From an uncultured Collinsella sp. (GTDB taxonomy: Bacteria > Actinomycetota > Coriobacteriia > Coriobacteriales > Coriobacteriaceae): a DNA stretch of 8,098 nt. How positions within the stretch are numbered: the first letter of the stretch is position 1; every line of letters begins with the position of its first letter. The stretch is from contig CABUKY010000082.1 of the NCBI GenBank assembly GCA_902492185.1, positions 1-8,098 on the forward strand, written 5' to 3'. The notes under the pieces were generated by a model. It did not search any database, was not told the origin of the DNA, and worked only from the letters and a program-made list of their open reading frames with translations. Shown in pieces: positions 1 to 6,282 of the stretch. A program made the position numbers and the translations under genes.

Positions 1-407
1 TCGGTCTCAATACCGGCATGTACCAGCAGATACGGGCGCTCCTCGGTCTCGACCACCGCGTAGAGCGGCAGCGCGGCCATCCATCGCACGAGCTCCTCGT
101 ATGCCTCAAATTCCATGTCGTTGAGCTGCTCACGCGTCGTCCAGCCACCGTTGATATCCCAGGTCTCGGCATCAAGCGGATCTTGGCCAATGATGGCATC
201 GAGCATGATCTGCTCGTGATTGCCCTTGAGCACGCGGGTGTTGGGCAGCGAGCGCACGAGCTTAATAACGCCGACCGGATCGGGCCCGCGATCGATCATG
301 TCGCCCAGCACGTAAAGCGTGTCGTCGGACGTCAACGAGATCTTAGACAGGGCCTCGTCAAGCGCACGCACGTGCCCGTGAGCATCAGATGTCACATAGA
401 TCGCCAT
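1..407 (-). CDS. Metallophosphoesterase, PPP/ApaH-like (3' end cut by window edge)
   Basis: The reading frame stays open from the ATG at 407 to base 1, giving 135 complete codons with the C-terminus outside the window. It shows the calcineurin-type phosphoesterase signature in order: SDAHGH (D8, H10), GDMIDRGP (D36, D39, R40), GNHEQ (N63, H64, E65), an NGGWTT motif near residues 86-91, and VHAG (H130). These are the residues that bind the di-metal centre in PPP-family phosphatases and ApaH-like diadenosine tetraphosphatases. The enzyme is probably cytosolic, since no signal peptide is visible, and hydrolyses phosphoester bonds. The sequence does not decide between protein phosphatase, Ap4A hydrolase and another substrate. 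The start is supported by AAGGAGAGG at 414-422, six bases upstream. It is transcribed divergently from the antiporter gene. The family is near certain; the substrate is unknown. Confidence 0.9.
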   Translation of the reverse strand, partial: MAIYVTSDAHGHVRALDEALSKISLTSDDTLYVLGDMIDRGPDPVGVIKLVRSLPNTRVLKGNHEQIMLDAIIGQDPLDAETWDINGGWTTREQLNDMEFEAYEELVRWMAALPLYAVVETEERPYLLVHAGIET

Positions 408-425
408 GGTACGCCTCTCCTTGCA

Positions 426-450
426 TTGCGGCCGAAGCCCGGCGCCGCAA
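426..450 (-). promoter_or_regulatory. Leader hairpin next to the Shine-Dalgarno of the metallophosphoesterase gene
   Basis: TTGCGGC (426-432) and GCCGCAA (444-450) are perfect reverse complements separated by 11 bases. In the minus-strand mRNA this 7-bp stem ends three bases before the AAGGAGAGG ribosome binding site at 414-422. It could affect ribosome access or transcript stability. It is seen directly as an inverted repeat; function is inference. Confidence 0.4.
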
Positions 451-482
451 CTAAAACTTCAAGTTGAACTTAAACGTTACCC

Positions 483-511
483 ATTGTACTCCGTTGCAAT
501 AAAGCTGGAAA
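483..511 (-). promoter_or_regulatory. Sigma-A-type promoter for the metallophosphoesterase gene
   Basis: On the minus strand TTTCCA (511-506, four of six matches to TTGACA) is followed after exactly 17 bases by TACAAT (488-483, five of six matches to TATAAT). Transcription would begin near 475 and give a leader of about 70 bases before the ATG at 407. The -35 element is one arm of the palindrome GGAAA-GGG-TTTCC at 507-519. Confidence 0.5.
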
Positions 512-519
512 GGGTTTCC
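507..519. promoter_or_regulatory. Palindrome overlapping the -35 box, candidate operator
   Basis: GGAAA-GGG-TTTCC is a perfect 5-3-5 inverted repeat whose left arm is part of the proposed -35 element of the minus-strand promoter. A repressor bound here would occlude that promoter. The repeat is visible; the regulatory role is inferred. Confidence 0.3.
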
Positions 520-531
520 GAGCAGAGGCAA

Positions 532-546
532 AGACGGCAGCCGTCT
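532..546. repeat. 15-bp palindrome in the divergent intergenic region
   Basis: AGACGGC-A-GCCGTCT is a perfect 7-1-7 inverted repeat. It lies between the metallophosphoesterase promoter and the antiporter gene. No U-tract follows, so it is not an intrinsic terminator. A DNA-binding protein site is plausible, because a one-base centre suits a dimeric regulator better than an RNA loop. Confidence 0.4.
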
Positions 547-660
547 ATGACGATATCGCGCATGCCCGCAATCCAACCCCATAAACCCACCATCTTTGGG
601 TACAAATAACCGCAGACAACTGACCGTGCCACGCCAACCACCCAGGAGCGGACACTCCCT

Positions 661-2262
661 ATGAACCAGATTCTTCTCTTTATCGGCCTCGTCATTATTC
701 TGTGCCTGACCATCAAACCCGTCGGCAAAAAGCTCCCCTTCCCCACCCTGCTCATCTTTATCGCGCTGGGCATGCTGTTGGGCGTCAACGGCCCGACGCA
801 TATCGACTTTAGCGACTACGCACTCACCGAAACCGTCTGCAGCACGGCGCTGCTGTTCATCATGTTCTACGGCGGCTTTAACACCAATATCGACCGCGCC
901 AAGCCCGTCGCCGCGCCGGCGGTGCTGCTGAGCACGCTCGGCGTCGTCATCACCGCAGGCATCACCGGCGTGTTCGCCCACTTTGTGCTGGGCTTCGACT
1001 GGATCGGCGGCCTGCTGTTGGGATCGGTCGTGGCGTCCACCGACGCGGCCAGCGTCTTTAGCGTTCTGCGCGAGCACAGCCTTTCGCTGAGGGGCGGCAC
1101 CGACTCGCTGCTCGAGGTCGAATCGGGCTCCAACGACCCCGTCGCCTACATGCTCACCGCCGTGCTCGCCACACTCGCGGCCGGCGGCGACATCAACATT
1201 CCCGCACTGCTGGCCAAGCAGATTATCCTGGGCGCGGGCCTGGGCCTTGCCCTCGGCTGGGCGGCGGGCCGCCTGATTGAACGCGCACATGCAACGGCCG
1301 AAGGTGCGCAGACCATCTTTTTGTTCGCCGTGGCCATCGTCGCCTACGCGCTGCCGAGCTACCTGGGCGGCAACGGATTTTTGGCCGTGTACCTGGCCGG
1401 CATTGTGCTGGGTGCGAGCGACATCACCGGCAAGGTCGAGATGGCGCACTTCTTCGATACCCTCACCGAGATGGCCGAGATGACGATCTTCTTCTTGCTC
1501 GGCCTGCTAGTAACGCCCGCACGCCTGCCGCAGATGCTGCTGCCGGGCCTGGCGCTCATGGCGTTTATGCTCTTTGTGAGCCGCCCCATCGCCGTGGGAA
1601 TGCTGTTGGCGCCCTTTAAGACGAGCCCCCGCCAGGTCGCGCTCGTAAGCTGGGCGGGCTTGCGCGGAGCAGCTTCGGTCGTCTTTAGTCTCTTTGCCGT
1701 GGTGGCCGGCGTTCCCGGCGGACACGACCTATTTGACCTGGTGTTTGTGATTGCCGTGTCGAGCATCGTGGTGCAGGGCTCGCTGCTGCCAGCGGTGGCG
1801 AAGAAGCTCGATATGATCGATGCGACCGGCGACGTACGCCGTACCTTTAACGACTACCGCGACGAGGACGGCATGTCGTTTGTAAAGCTCAAGGTGGGCG
1901 CGGGCCATCCGTTTGCCGGACGCTCGCTCGCCGATATTGGTAGCGCAACGAACATGCTGGTGGTCTTGGTGCTGCGCGACGGCGCGCACCCGGTGCTGCC
2001 CAACGGCGATACCGTCATCGAGGAAGGCGATCTGCTGGTGATGGCCGCCCCGACGTTCGAAGAGCGTGCCGAAGTTACGCTGCGCGAGGTCACTGTGACG
2101 CCCCACGGTCGCCTGGCCGGCCAGCGTCTTCGCGATGTGCCGCAAGGCAAGCATCCCTTTATCGTCGTGATGCTCAAACGCGACGGCCAGACGATCATCC
2201 CCGACGGCAACACCCTAATATACGCCGGCGACGAAGCCGTCATCGCCACGCTGGCGTCGTAG
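661..2262 (+). CDS. CPA1/NhaP-type cation (K+ or Na+)/H+ antiporter with RCK_C-like tail
   Basis: The 533-residue product has about twelve hydrophobic segments (residues 1 to about 385) forming a monovalent cation/proton antiporter membrane domain. CPA1 family hallmarks are visible: STDAAS around D128, the ESGSNDPVA motif with N158-D159 (the ND pair expected in electroneutral CPA1 exchangers), and SWAGLRGAASVV from S330 with R335. After the last membrane segment a cytosolic RCK_C (TrkA-C) module starts near M405, and residues about 475-533 look like a second, related module. No Rossmann RCK_N domain is present. By family knowledge it exports K+ or Na+ in exchange for protons and is gated by a ligand bound to the RCK_C part. 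The ATG has AGGAG at 644-648, a rather long 12 bases upstream. It is closest in layout to the NhaP2/CvrA K+/H+ antiporters, but the transported ion cannot be read from sequence. Confidence 0.9.
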   Translation: MNQILLFIGLVIILCLTIKPVGKKLPFPTLLIFIALGMLLGVNGPTHIDFSDYALTETVCSTALLFIMFYGGFNTNIDRAKPVAAPAVLLSTLGVVITAGITGVFAHFVLGFDWIGGLLLGSVVASTDAASVFSVLREHSLSLRGGTDSLLEVESGSNDPVAYMLTAVLATLAAGGDINIPALLAKQIILGAGLGLALGWAAGRLIERAHATAEGAQTIFLFAVAIVAYALPSYLGGNGFLAVYLAGIVLGASDITGKVEMAHFFDTLTEMAEMTIFFLLGLLVTPARLPQMLLPGLALMAFMLFVSRPIAVGMLLAPFKTSPRQVALVSWAGLRGAASVVFSLFAVVAGVPGGHDLFDLVFVIAVSSIVVQGSLLPAVAKKLDMIDATGDVRRTFNDYRDEDGMSFVKLKVGAGHPFAGRSLADIGSATNMLVVLVLRDGAHPVLPNGDTVIEEGDLLVMAAPTFEERAEVTLREVTVTPHGRLAGQRLRDVPQGKHPFIVVMLKRDGQTIIPDGNTLIYAGDEAVIATLAS

Positions 2263-2267
2263 TGACC

Positions 2268-2354
2268 AGGAGGTAGCTAATTTGCGGCGAAGAGATCAAG
2301 CGCCTAGAGAACCTCATGCCTTCGCTCGCAGATTTGGATTTGCCTGAGGAGTAA
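2268..2354 (+). other. Strong Shine-Dalgarno with a possible mini-ORF or gene remnant
   Basis: A perfect AGGAGGT (2268-2274) follows the antiporter stop by five bases but no ATG follows at a normal distance. Two overlapping frames fit. An ATT at 2280 opens 24 codons ending at 2354, with an acidic, coding-like peptide (CGEEIKRLENLMPSLADLDL followed by PEE). A TTG at 2282, with ideal 8-base spacing, opens 21 arginine-rich codons ending at 2347. The ATT frame looks more protein-like and would need only one base change to start with ATG. It may be a small protein with a rare start, a decayed gene or chance. I do not recognise it. Confidence 0.25.
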
Positions 2355-2423
2355 AGCACCCCTCCCCCATGTAACCATCCTGTAAATCATAGCGGCGCAC
2401 TCGGGTTTTGCTGTGATGCGGTC

Positions 2424-2434
2424 GCGCCTGGCGC
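2424..2434. promoter_or_regulatory. GC-rich palindrome upstream of the serC -10 box, candidate operator
   Basis: GCGCC-T-GGCGC is a perfect 5-1-5 inverted repeat ending ten bases before a TAAAGT -10-like box. It covers the place where a -35 element would sit, and no good -35 sequence is found there. That arrangement would suit an activator or repressor site for the serine operon. The role is inferred. Confidence 0.3.
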
Positions 2435-2444
2435 TCCACTGTGC

Positions 2445-2450
2445 TAAAGT
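2445..2450 (+). promoter_or_regulatory. Probable -10 box of the serC-serA promoter
   Basis: TAAAGT matches four of six bases of TATAAT and lies 39 bases before the serC start, giving a short leader. No convincing TTGACA-like hexamer lies 16-18 bases upstream, so the promoter is weakly supported by sequence alone. Confidence 0.25.
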
Positions 2451-2489
2451 ATCCCGAACGTCCAAACGACTACAAGGGGGAACTAGAAG

Positions 2490-3614
2490 ATGGCACGTGT
2501 GCACAACTTCTCAGCTGGCCCGGCCGCGCTGCCTACAAGCGTGCTCGCCGAGATCGCCGACGAGATGATGGACTACCGCGGCTGCGGCATGTCCGTGCTC
2601 GAGATGAGTCATCGATCTAGCATGTACCAGCAGATCATCGACGACGCCGAAGCAACTCTGCGTCGCCTGCTAAGCATCCCCGACAACTACCGCGTCCTGT
2701 TTTTGCAGGGCGGCGCCACGCTGCAGTTTGCGGGCATCCCCATGAACCTCATGCGCCGCGGCCGCGCCGGCTACATCGTGACCGGCAACTTTGCCAACAA
2801 GGCATACAAGGAGGCCGCCAAGTACGGCGAGGCCGTACTGCTCGCGAGCTCCGAGGACACCAATTTCGACCGCATACCCACCATGGCCGACATCAACGCG
2901 CGCATTGCCGCCGAGGCCGCAGGCGACGGGCTCGACTACGTCTACATCTGCCAGAACAACACCATCTTTGGCACCATGTACCACGAGCTGCCCAACTGCG
3001 GCGACGTACCGCTGGTCGCCGATGTCTCGAGCTGCTTTTTGTCGCAGCCGCTCAACGTTGAGCGCTACGGGCTCATTTACGCCGGCGCGCAAAAAAACGC
3101 CGGTGCCGCGGGCGTGACCGTGGTCATCGTGCGCGACGATCTCATCGCAGATGGCCCCGCCTTTGCGCAGACGCCGCAGTACATGGACCTTAAGACCCAG
3201 GCCGCCAAGGGCTCCATGCTCAACACGCCCAACACCTTTGGCATCTACGTGTGCGGCAAGGTATTCCGCTGGGTCGAGGAGACCGGCGGACTTGCCGCCA
3301 TGGCCGAGCGCAACTGGGCCAAGGCCAATCTGCTCTATGACCTGCTCGAGCAAAGTGAGCTGTTCCATGGCACCACGCAGGCCGACAGCCGCTCTATCGC
3401 CAACGTCACCTTCCGCACCGGCGACGCCGAGCTCGACGCGGCCTTTGTCGCAGGCGCGGCAGAGCACCAGATTCAAAATGTCAAGGGCCATCGCCTCGTC
3501 GGCGGCATGCGCGCCAGCGTCTACAACGCCGTAACCATGGAGGACGTGCAGGCACTGGCCACGTACATGAAGGACTTCGAAGCGCAGCACGGTTTGAGCC
3601 AGCGATCTAACTAG
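2490..3614 (+). CDS. serC: Phosphoserine aminotransferase
   Basis: The 374-residue product catalyses the PLP-dependent, glutamate-dependent conversion of 3-phosphohydroxypyruvate to phosphoserine, step two of the phosphorylated serine pathway, in the cytosol. Class V aminotransferase and SerC hallmarks are clear: HNFSAGPAALP at the N-terminus (residues 5-15), GMSVLEMSHRS, FLQGGATLQF, and the GAQKN motif, where K202 is the lysine expected to form the Schiff base with PLP. The length is close to the 362 residues of the E. coli enzyme. The ATG is set by AAGGGGGAA at 2474-2482, about nine bases upstream, and by the conserved N-terminus. serA follows after 69 bases with no terminator, so the two are almost certainly co-transcribed. 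The codons around K202 contain an A7 run at 3091-3097. Confidence 0.97.
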   Translation: MARVHNFSAGPAALPTSVLAEIADEMMDYRGCGMSVLEMSHRSSMYQQIIDDAEATLRRLLSIPDNYRVLFLQGGATLQFAGIPMNLMRRGRAGYIVTGNFANKAYKEAAKYGEAVLLASSEDTNFDRIPTMADINARIAAEAAGDGLDYVYICQNNTIFGTMYHELPNCGDVPLVADVSSCFLSQPLNVERYGLIYAGAQKNAGAAGVTVVIVRDDLIADGPAFAQTPQYMDLKTQAAKGSMLNTPNTFGIYVCGKVFRWVEETGGLAAMAERNWAKANLLYDLLEQSELFHGTTQADSRSIANVTFRTGDAELDAAFVAGAAEHQIQNVKGHRLVGGMRASVYNAVTMEDVQALATYMKDFEAQHGLSQRSN

Positions 3615-3630
3615 CCCGCAGCACGCGGGC
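3614..3630 (+). repeat. Small GC hairpin in the serC-serA gap
   Basis: GCCCGC (3614-3619) and GCGGGC (3625-3630) pair perfectly around a five-base loop, starting at the last base of the serC stop. No U-run follows, so it is unlikely to terminate. It may stabilise the upstream mRNA segment or tune serA relative to serC. Confidence 0.4.
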
Positions 3631-3651
3631 CGATCAGCCACTTCAAACCAC

Positions 3652-3664
3652 TTGTTTTAAACAA
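3652..3664. repeat. AT-rich palindrome upstream of serA
   Basis: TTGTTT-T-AAACAA is a perfect 6-1-6 inverted repeat in an unusually AT-rich patch eight bases before the serA ribosome binding site (AAGGAG, 3672-3677). It could be a regulator site or keep the translation start unstructured. Function is not shown by sequence. Confidence 0.3.
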
Positions 3665-3683
3665 ACCAGCTAAGGAGTTTTTC

Positions 3684-4847
3684 ATGCGCAAGATTAAGAC
3701 CATCGACGACATCACCAAAGACGGCAAAGTCGAGTTTGGCGAAGGCTACGAATTTGTGAGCACCGCCGAAGAGGCCGACGCCATTCTGATGCGCTCAACC
3801 GACCTGCACGGCTACGAGCTGCCCGAGGGAATCCGCGCCATCGCCCGCTGCGGCGCCGGCGTCAACAACATCCCCGTCGAAGAGTACGCCAAGAAGGGCG
3901 TCGTCGTCTTTAACTCCCCCGGCGCCAATAGCAATGCCGTCAAGGAGCTCGTCCTAGGCATGCTGGTGCTCTCGAGCCGCGGCGTGGTGCAATCGATGAA
4001 CTGGGTGCGCGACAACGCCGACGACCCCGAGATTCAGGTCGATGCCGAGAAGGCCAAGAAGGCCTTTGTGGGCCGCGAGCTCAAGGGCAAGCGCATCGGC
4101 GTCATCGGCCTGGGCAACGTGGGCTCCAAGGTCGCCAACGCCTGCGTCGACCTGGGCATGGACGTTTACGGCTACGACCCGTTCATTTCCGTCGAGCACG
4201 CGTGGGTGCTGAGCCGCGAGGTGCAGCGTGTGGGCACGCTCGAGGATCTCTGCCGCGGCTGCGACTACCTCACCGTACACGTGCCCAGCAAGGCCGACAC
4301 CATCGGCATGATCAGCACCGAGCAGATTAACCTGCTGGCACCCGACGCCGTGCTCATCAACTACGCGCGCGAGACCATCATCGACGAAGACGCCGTCGAC
4401 GCCGCCCTGCGCGAGGGTAAGCTCAGCTGGTTTAGCTGCGACTTTGCCACGCCCAAGACCGTCAAGATGCCCAATACGTTTATCACCACGCACTCGGGCG
4501 CCGGCACCGGCGAAGCCGAGGCCAACTGCGCCGACATGGCCATCAGCGAGCTCAAGGATTACCTGGAGAACGGTAACATCGCGCACAGCGTCAACTACCC
4601 CGCCTGCAGCATGGGCAAGGCGCGCGCCGCGAGCCGCATTGCCTGCCTGCATGCCAACGTGCCCAACATGATCGGCCAGATCACGGCCATCCTGGCCAAG
4701 GACAACGCCAACGTGCAGCGCATGACCAACGAGTCCGCCGGCGAGAACGCCTACACCATGTTCGACACCGATGAGCACCTGAACAGCAGCACGATCGAGG
4801 CGCTTAAGCAGATTCCGTCGATGTATCGCGTGCGCGTAATCAAATAG
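3684..4847 (+). CDS. serA: D-3-phosphoglycerate dehydrogenase, short ACT-containing type
   Basis: The 387-residue product oxidises 3-phosphoglycerate to 3-phosphohydroxypyruvate with NAD+, the committed step of serine synthesis. Visible parts: an N-terminal substrate domain with RCGAGVNNIPVEE and FNSPGANSNAVKE; a Rossmann NAD domain with GLGNVG at 142-147 and GYDPF; NYARE with R229, which corresponds to the catalytic Arg; THSGAG with H270, the catalytic His; and a C-terminal ACT domain from about residue 317 (NVPNMIGQITAILA to VRVIK), the usual site of serine feedback. The segment that should carry the catalytic Glu reads CDFATP (D253-F254) and has no Glu. From memory, this substitution and the length are typical of the SerA type paired with serC in many anaerobic Firmicutes and Bacteroidetes, so it is probably active. 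AAGGAG at 3672-3677 fixes the ATG with six-base spacing. Confidence 0.95.
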   Translation: MRKIKTIDDITKDGKVEFGEGYEFVSTAEEADAILMRSTDLHGYELPEGIRAIARCGAGVNNIPVEEYAKKGVVVFNSPGANSNAVKELVLGMLVLSSRGVVQSMNWVRDNADDPEIQVDAEKAKKAFVGRELKGKRIGVIGLGNVGSKVANACVDLGMDVYGYDPFISVEHAWVLSREVQRVGTLEDLCRGCDYLTVHVPSKADTIGMISTEQINLLAPDAVLINYARETIIDEDAVDAALREGKLSWFSCDFATPKTVKMPNTFITTHSGAGTGEAEANCADMAISELKDYLENGNIAHSVNYPACSMGKARAASRIACLHANVPNMIGQITAILAKDNANVQRMTNESAGENAYTMFDTDEHLNSSTIEALKQIPSMYRVRVIK

Positions 4848-4860
4848 CGCCGGCTGATCT

Positions 4861-4891
4861 GACAGGCAGTTCCCCATGTGGCCTGCCCGTC
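4861..4891 (+). repeat. Imperfect hairpin just after serA
   Basis: GACAGGCAG (4861-4869) pairs with CTGCCCGTC (4883-4891) with one A-C mismatch around a 13-base loop. It lies 14 bases after the serA stop and before the true terminator. With no U-tract it may act as a 3'-end stabiliser. Confidence 0.35.
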
Positions 4892-4909
4892 ACTGACATT
4901 GAATGCCCG

Positions 4910-4944
4910 CGGGGCGCCTTTCGCACGAGAGGCGCCCCGTTTTT
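4910..4944 (+). terminator. Intrinsic terminator of the serC-serA operon
   Basis: CGGGGCGCCT (4910-4919) pairs perfectly with AGGCGCCCCG (4930-4939), forming a 10-bp GC-rich stem with a ten-base loop, followed at once by five T residues (4940-4944). This separates the serine genes from the peptidase unit. Confidence 0.9.
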
Positions 4945-4981
4945 GTGAGCGCTCCATTAAATGCACCGAGCCGCTTCTTGG

Positions 4982-4996
4982 CATACAATCTGTATG
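4982..4996 (+). promoter_or_regulatory. Promoter -10 box inside a perfect dyad, candidate operator of the peptidase unit
   Basis: TACAAT (4984-4989) is a five-of-six match to the -10 consensus, 33 bases before the start codon at 5023. It is embedded in the perfect 6-3-6 inverted repeat CATACA-ATC-TGTATG (4982-4996). No strong -35 is seen (ATGCAC at 4961-4966 is the best-spaced hexamer). A dimeric repressor bound to the dyad would block RNA polymerase. The dyad is direct observation; the regulator is unknown. Confidence 0.45.
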
Positions 4997-5022
4997 TTGA
5001 CCTAACTATCTGTGAGGTGCCT

Positions 5023-6243
5023 ATGGTTGATACAGATTTTGCTTGGCGGCTTACGCAAGGACTCGTGCGGATCGACAGCTCAGACCCGGGTGCGTATGAG
5101 GACGAGATTGAGCGCTATATCAAAGCGTTGGTTGAGGAACGGTTGGCGCAGCTGAGCCATCCGGTACTCCATGCCGTGCAGGTTGAGGAACTCGAGGTGC
5201 TGCCCGGGCGCCGCAACCTTATGGTCACCGTGCCGGGACTGAGCGACGAGCCACGACTCGTCTATATCTGCCATATGGATACCGTTACGCTGGGCGATGG
5301 CTGGGACGCGGACATTCCGCCGCTCGGGACGGTTGTGCGCGACGGCAAGCTCTATGGCCGCGGTGCCTGCGATATGAAGGGTGGCCTGGCCTGCGCCATT
5401 GCCGCACTGGTCCATACGCTCGAGCGCGTGGCGACGGATGGCGCGCTGCCCCGCCGCGGCTTTTCGCTCATCTGCTCGGTCGACGAGGAAGACTTTATGC
5501 GAGGCTCCGAGGCAGCCATCGATGCCGGCTGGGTCGGTTCGCGCGAATGGGTGCTGGATACCGAGCCCACCGACGGACAGATTCAAGTGGCGCACAAGGG
5601 GCGTACGTGGTTCGAGATTGAAATGGCTGGCGTGACAGCGCATGCGAGCCAGCCCTGGAAGGGCGCGGATGCCGTCGCCGCCATGGCCGAGGTCGTGTGC
5701 TCGCTTCGCCGCGCATTTGCGGCGCTGCCCGTGCATAATGAGCTGGGGCCTTCGACCATCACGTTTGGCCAAATCGAGGGCGGATATCGCCCCTACGTCG
5801 TACCCGACCGCGCCAAAGTCTGGGTCGACATGCGCCTGACCCCGCCGACCGATACGGCCGCCGCGACGCGCATGGTAGAGCAGGCCATCGCCGTCGCCGA
5901 AGCCGCCGTTCCCGGTTGCCATGGCAGCTACACCGTGACGGGCGACCGCCCCGCCATCGAGCGCGACCCGAACTCTCCCCTTCTAGCAGCGCTCAAGCGT
6001 GCCGCCGATGACGTGACGGACGCGGACACGACCGTCGGCTTCTTTACCGGCTACACCGACACCGCCGTCATTGCCGGCAAGACAGGTAACCGCAATTGCA
6101 TGAGCTACGGTCCCGGGTCGCTCGCGCTCGCGCACAAGCCCAACGAATATGTGCCCCACGCCGATATCGTTCGTTGTCAGCAGGTGCTAATCGCGCTCGC
6201 CGATAACGTGCTCTGGGACGCGAGCGGCCAGGTTGGGGCATAA
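5023..6243 (+). CDS. M20 family metallopeptidase/deacylase (ArgE/DapE type)
   Basis: The 406-residue product has the complete di-zinc site of the M20 (ArgE/DapE/CPG2) family: HMDTV (H84, with D86), the bridging Asp in CDMKGG (D117), VDEED with the general base and metal Glu (E155, E156), LDTEPTD (E181), and AHKPNEYV (H371). The middle (about residues 190-300, with THAS-like TAHASQPWKGAD) is the lid or dimerisation domain. It removes an acyl group or an N-terminal residue from a small amide or peptide. The TEPTD motif resembles YgeY-like deacylases, but the substrate cannot be assigned; succinyl-diaminopimelate and acetylornithine are only candidates. The start is ATG 5023 with GAGGTG at 5014-5019. 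An upstream in-frame ATG at 4903 lies inside the serA terminator and is rejected. Two tandem TAA stops end it, and the DUF1015-related gene follows after 39 bases. Confidence 0.9.
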   Translation: MVDTDFAWRLTQGLVRIDSSDPGAYEDEIERYIKALVEERLAQLSHPVLHAVQVEELEVLPGRRNLMVTVPGLSDEPRLVYICHMDTVTLGDGWDADIPPLGTVVRDGKLYGRGACDMKGGLACAIAALVHTLERVATDGALPRRGFSLICSVDEEDFMRGSEAAIDAGWVGSREWVLDTEPTDGQIQVAHKGRTWFEIEMAGVTAHASQPWKGADAVAAMAEVVCSLRRAFAALPVHNELGPSTITFGQIEGGYRPYVVPDRAKVWVDMRLTPPTDTAAATRMVEQAIAVAEAAVPGCHGSYTVTGDRPAIERDPNSPLLAALKRAADDVTDADTTVGFFTGYTDTAVIAGKTGNRNCMSYGPGSLALAHKPNEYVPHADIVRCQQVLIALADNVLWDASGQVGA

Positions 6244-6282
6244 TAAGCCGCGAACAAACCGACTCGTGCGTTAGGACCGCCC

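Noticed and set aside
18..467. Plus-strand open frame of 149 codons at the left edge
   Set aside because: It lies antisense to the metallophosphoesterase gene, whose metal-binding motifs are unambiguous on the minus strand.
451..1449. Long minus-strand open frame (332 codons) across the antiporter gene
   Set aside because: It is antisense to a well-supported antiporter gene, its composition (many Gln, Gly, Asp, His and Arg residues) is that of a GC-rich shadow frame, and no domain is recognisable.
3614..3630. Hairpin after serC as an intrinsic terminator
   Set aside because: The stem is only six base pairs and no T-run follows, so serC and serA are treated as one operon.
2670..3641. Minus-strand open frame of 323 codons opposite serC
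   Set aside because: It is antisense to conserved serC, low in complexity with Val/Gly/Ala/His runs, has no motif and no independent start signal.
3954..4877. Minus-strand open frame of 307 codons opposite serA
   Set aside because: It is a shadow of serA codon bias and encodes no recognisable protein.
4903..5022. N-terminal extension of the M20 peptidase from an in-frame ATG at 4903
   Set aside because: The extra 40 codons run through the serA terminator hairpin and the dyad/-10 region, and the family's N-terminus begins at 5023, which has its own ribosome binding site.
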